A stretch of DNA of 64,000 nt from Deltaproteobacteria bacterium (GTDB lineage Bacteria > Desulfobacterota > Desulfomonilia > UBA1062): NCBI GenBank assembly GCA_015486075.1, contig WFSG01000048.1, positions 1-64,000 on the forward strand. The letters run 5' to 3'. The notes under the pieces are model-generated. The model had not been told where the DNA came from and ran no database searches. It saw only the letters and a program-made list of their open reading frames with translations. Positions 62,135 to 64,000 of the stretch are shown in pieces; within the stretch, counting starts at the first letter, position 1, and each line of letters begins with the position of its first letter. Position numbers and translations under genes: made by a program.

Positions 62135-63295
62135 ATGACAGAATACTATGGAAGTAAATTAGAAGACATATTCAACAGCATGGAAGATCGTTTTCGTCCT
62201 GAGGGTGCCGAGGGCGTTGATGCAATATTTTGCTATGACATCGCGGGAGAAGACGGAGGCAAATGGCAGGTCAGCGTGAAGGATAAAGAGCTCAGGGTTG
62301 AAAAGGTCGAAGGTAATCTCAAGGGGTGTTCTGTTACCATAATCACCGATCCAGAAACGTTTATAGGCGTTACTCTGGGAAAGATCGATGCAGGCGAGGC
62401 ATTTTCTTCAGGCAAGATAAAGGTGGATGGTGATATAGGTCTGCTTACTAACATTCTGCCAAAGCTATTTACGAAGTACACGCCTCCTGCAAAGGATGTT
62501 ACTTCGAAAGACATAATAGATACTGTTGTGGAACGCTTCAGGGCAGACAAAGCAGAAGGCATTGATATTGTGATTGGTTACGATATCACTGGAGAAGGCG
62601 GTGGAAAGTGGAGCGTAATCGTAAAAGATGGTTACTGCTCTGTAAAAGAGGGGCTGGATCCTAATTGTACGGTTACCATGCAGATGGATGCAAAGGTTTT
62701 TGTTGGTTTGAACCTTGGCCTGATAGATGGCACGGCTGCGTTTACCTCTGGGAAGGTCAAGATAGAAGGTGACATGGGAGCAGCAGCACTCTCAGCCGGT
62801 ATGTTTGAGAGGTTCAAGGTAGGTGTTATAGAGGGGGCCGAGGAACTGATATCCCTTAAGTGCTTGCCATCCATTGATCAGCGCTTTGCAACAGGTCCGG
62901 TGATGGGAAAGTGGTTTGATGGTCTAAAGGAAAAGAAGTTTTATGCCACGAAATGTCCAGTATGTGGAAGGACCCAGATACCCCCCAGGGAGATATGTGC
63001 GTTATGCAGGGTAAGGTGCACGGATTTTGTTGAACTCGGTCCAAAAGGCACGGTAACCCTCATTGATGATGTTTATTACGCAAGTCCTGACCCACTTACC
63101 GGAGAGGTCAGAGAAACCCCCTATGCAGGTGTGTATATTGTACTGGATGGTGCAAGCGAGGAGGAAGCCTTTGCCCATGAGATCAAGAAAGAGGATATCG
63201 ATAGGATAAAACCGGGAATGAGGGTGAGACCGGTATGGGCAGAAAAAAGGGTTGGTAGCTACAAGGATCTCTTGTACTTTGAGATTGACGAGTAA
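62135..63295 (+). CDS. SCP2-SCP2-DUF35 fusion protein
   Basis: A 386-residue protein with two tandem SCP2 sterol-carrier domains (about residues 8-108 and 125-228) and a C-terminal DUF35/zinc-ribbon OB domain (about 262-386). The two SCP2 units share GVTLGKIDAGEAFSSGKIKV-like and VGLNLGLIDGTAAFTSGKVK segments. The ribbon has CPVC and CALC pairs, and the OB part is GPKGTVTLIDDVYY. DUF35 proteins are obligate partners of thiolase-like enzymes; SCP2 domains bind lipid acyl chains. The ATG at 62135 has AGGAGG five bases upstream. Confidence 0.87.
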   Translation: MTEYYGSKLEDIFNSMEDRFRPEGAEGVDAIFCYDIAGEDGGKWQVSVKDKELRVEKVEGNLKGCSVTIITDPETFIGVTLGKIDAGEAFSSGKIKVDGDIGLLTNILPKLFTKYTPPAKDVTSKDIIDTVVERFRADKAEGIDIVIGYDITGEGGGKWSVIVKDGYCSVKEGLDPNCTVTMQMDAKVFVGLNLGLIDGTAAFTSGKVKIEGDMGAAALSAGMFERFKVGVIEGAEELISLKCLPSIDQRFATGPVMGKWFDGLKEKKFYATKCPVCGRTQIPPREICALCRVRCTDFVELGPKGTVTLIDDVYYASPDPLTGEVRETPYAGVYIVLDGASEEEAFAHEIKKEDIDRIKPGMRVRPVWAEKRVGSYKDLLYFEIDE

Positions 63296-63310
63296 CAGGA
63301 GGAGTTTAAT

Positions 63311-63775
63311 ATGGCCGTTCATAAGGAAGATACAAGTCATTGCTATGTACAATTCGGTAGGATGGCACTGCCCAACCAGTACTTTGCAGGAAGGGTGGGC
63401 TCCAGGTTTATTATTGCGCTAAGGGATGAACACAAGATACTGGGAGTAAGGTGTGACAAGTGTAAAAAGGTCTTTGTTCCACCAAGAGAATACTGCGAGA
63501 GATGTATGTCAAGGCTAGATGATAATTGGGTCGAACTCTCAAACGAAGGGGTGATTACCAATTTCACCATAGTACGTTATAATGATAAACATCTGCCCAG
63601 GAAGGCCCCTTACGTGCTTGCGCTTATAAAGCTAGATGGTGCCGACACTCCCTTTGCACACATAGTGGAAGGGATAGACCCATCCAAGGTGACCGTGGGT
63701 ATGAGGGTGAAGGCTGTTTTTGCCAAGGAGACTACTAACACCATACTTGACATTGACCATTTTGAGCCGCTGTGA
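63311..63775 (+). CDS. DUF35 (zinc ribbon and OB-fold) protein
   Basis: A 154-residue partner protein of thiolase-like enzymes. The zinc ribbon has CDKC near residue 46 and CERC near residue 59. The OB-fold part follows with ELSNEGVITNFTIVRYN and APYVLALIKLDGADTPFAHIVEG. It is the single-domain counterpart of the preceding fusion, so each thiolase-fold protein may have its own DUF35 partner. Confidence 0.87.
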   Translation: MAVHKEDTSHCYVQFGRMALPNQYFAGRVGSRFIIALRDEHKILGVRCDKCKKVFVPPREYCERCMSRLDDNWVELSNEGVITNFTIVRYNDKHLPRKAPYVLALIKLDGADTPFAHIVEGIDPSKVTVGMRVKAVFAKETTNTILDIDHFEPL

Positions 63776-63943
63776 GTGCATTGGGTATTATTTTTCCAGG
63801 TTGTTAGAGGTTGGTATGATCTGCGAGTGTATAAGAAACACTGATGTGTAATGCAATCTTTTGACTTTGTGGTGGGAAAGAAGTGAAAGCTCCAAGGTAC
63901 AAAAGATGGGGCAAGGAAATTAAACTAAAATAAGGAGGGAATT

Positions 63944-64000
63944 ATGGCCAAGACATCGGAAAAGGTTATTATCTGCGCTGCATTGGCTGGTGCAGCAACG
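63944..64000 (+). CDS. Beta-keto acid cleavage enzyme (BKACE) family, 5' end only
   Basis: Only the first 19 codons are in the window, reading MAKTSEKVIICAALAGAAT. This matches the N-terminus of BKACE/3-keto-5-aminohexanoate cleavage enzymes (KVIITAALTGA-like). AGGAGG (63933-63938) is five bases before the ATG. BKACE enzymes split a beta-keto acid with acetyl-CoA into acetoacetate and a CoA ester, a good fit with the preceding thiolase-fold genes. The gap of 168 bp to the DUF35 gene may hold its own promoter. The rest lies beyond the window edge. Confidence 0.65.
   Translation, partial: MAKTSEKVIICAALAGAAT

Noticed and set aside
1-64000. CRISPR arrays, insertion sequences, prophage or integron elements
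   Set aside because: No regularly spaced direct repeats, transposase, integrase or phage structural genes were found on either strand.

Overview
The window reads as a stretch of chromosome from an anaerobic, respiring or syntrophic bacterium. The best guess is a Desulfobacterota-type (deltaproteobacterial) lineage. Supporting this are ADP-forming acetate-CoA ligase, indolepyruvate:ferredoxin oxidoreductase, several oxygen-sensitive radical SAM proteins, acyl-CoA metabolism genes, HDOD and PAS signalling proteins, an IHF-like protein and an rnc-era-der block. Codon use leans strongly to AGG (Arg) and ATA (Ile). A few genes have an archaeal flavour: the ADP-forming ligase, a free-standing archaeal-type ThrRS editing domain, and thiolase/DUF35 pairs. 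The genus cannot be read from the sequence. No phage, insertion sequence or CRISPR array was seen.

Layout. 1-4.1 kb: ATP-type PEP carboxykinase, then a geranylgeranyl-reductase-like flavoprotein overlapping miaB. 4.2-10.3 kb: acyl-CoA metabolism, with thiolase and acyl-CoA synthetase leftward and enoyl-CoA hydratase and 3-hydroxyacyl-CoA dehydrogenase rightward, around a 630-bp intergenic region. 10.4-22.4 kb: mixed genes, namely IHF/HU, endonuclease V, a glycyl-radical-type activase, ADP-forming acetate-CoA ligase, a duplicated cysteine-motif protein, a methyltransferase, Nudix, BioY, a metallo-hydrolase, a PAS/GAF kinase, tRNA-Val(CAC), radical SAM and an alpha/beta hydrolase.

22.6-32.2 kb is the most striking region. 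It is one operon of iorA, livHMGF, paaK, a periplasmic binding protein, iorB and a second paaK. Ahead of it lie a TTGACA promoter, a 16-codon leader peptide with Tyr-Trp-Trp-Trp-Phe in a row, and mutually exclusive antiterminator and terminator hairpins. This is a textbook aromatic-amino-acid attenuator placed on an arylpyruvate/arylacetyl-CoA operon. Starvation logic would suit arylacid salvage into aromatic amino acids (PaaK, then Ior run reductively) or aromatic uptake, rather than simple catabolism.

32.2-35.5 kb: a frameshifted zinc-ribbon remnant, a glutamine amidotransferase, CorA, the ThrRS-type editing domain and a sirtuin. 35.6-46.7 kb: an orphan binding protein leftward, then a rightward operon surE-rnc-radical SAM-HDOD kinase-receiver/PAS kinase-era-der. 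46.7-58.2 kb: a leftward run of tightly overlapping genes: DUF1285, TIGR03546, TIGR03545, nth, EIID, HPr, EI, rseC, smpB, tldD, sppA, a Gx-family membrane protein and a CheD-HDOD fusion.

58.4-64 kb: a TetR regulator with similar inverted repeats before it and before the next gene, then a PHP phosphoesterase-like protein, two unusual thiolase-fold proteins without the classical catalytic residues, an SCP2-SCP2-DUF35 fusion, a DUF35 protein and the first 19 codons of a beta-keto acid cleavage enzyme. The last group looks like an inducible acyl-CoA or beta-keto acid pathway of unknown substrate.
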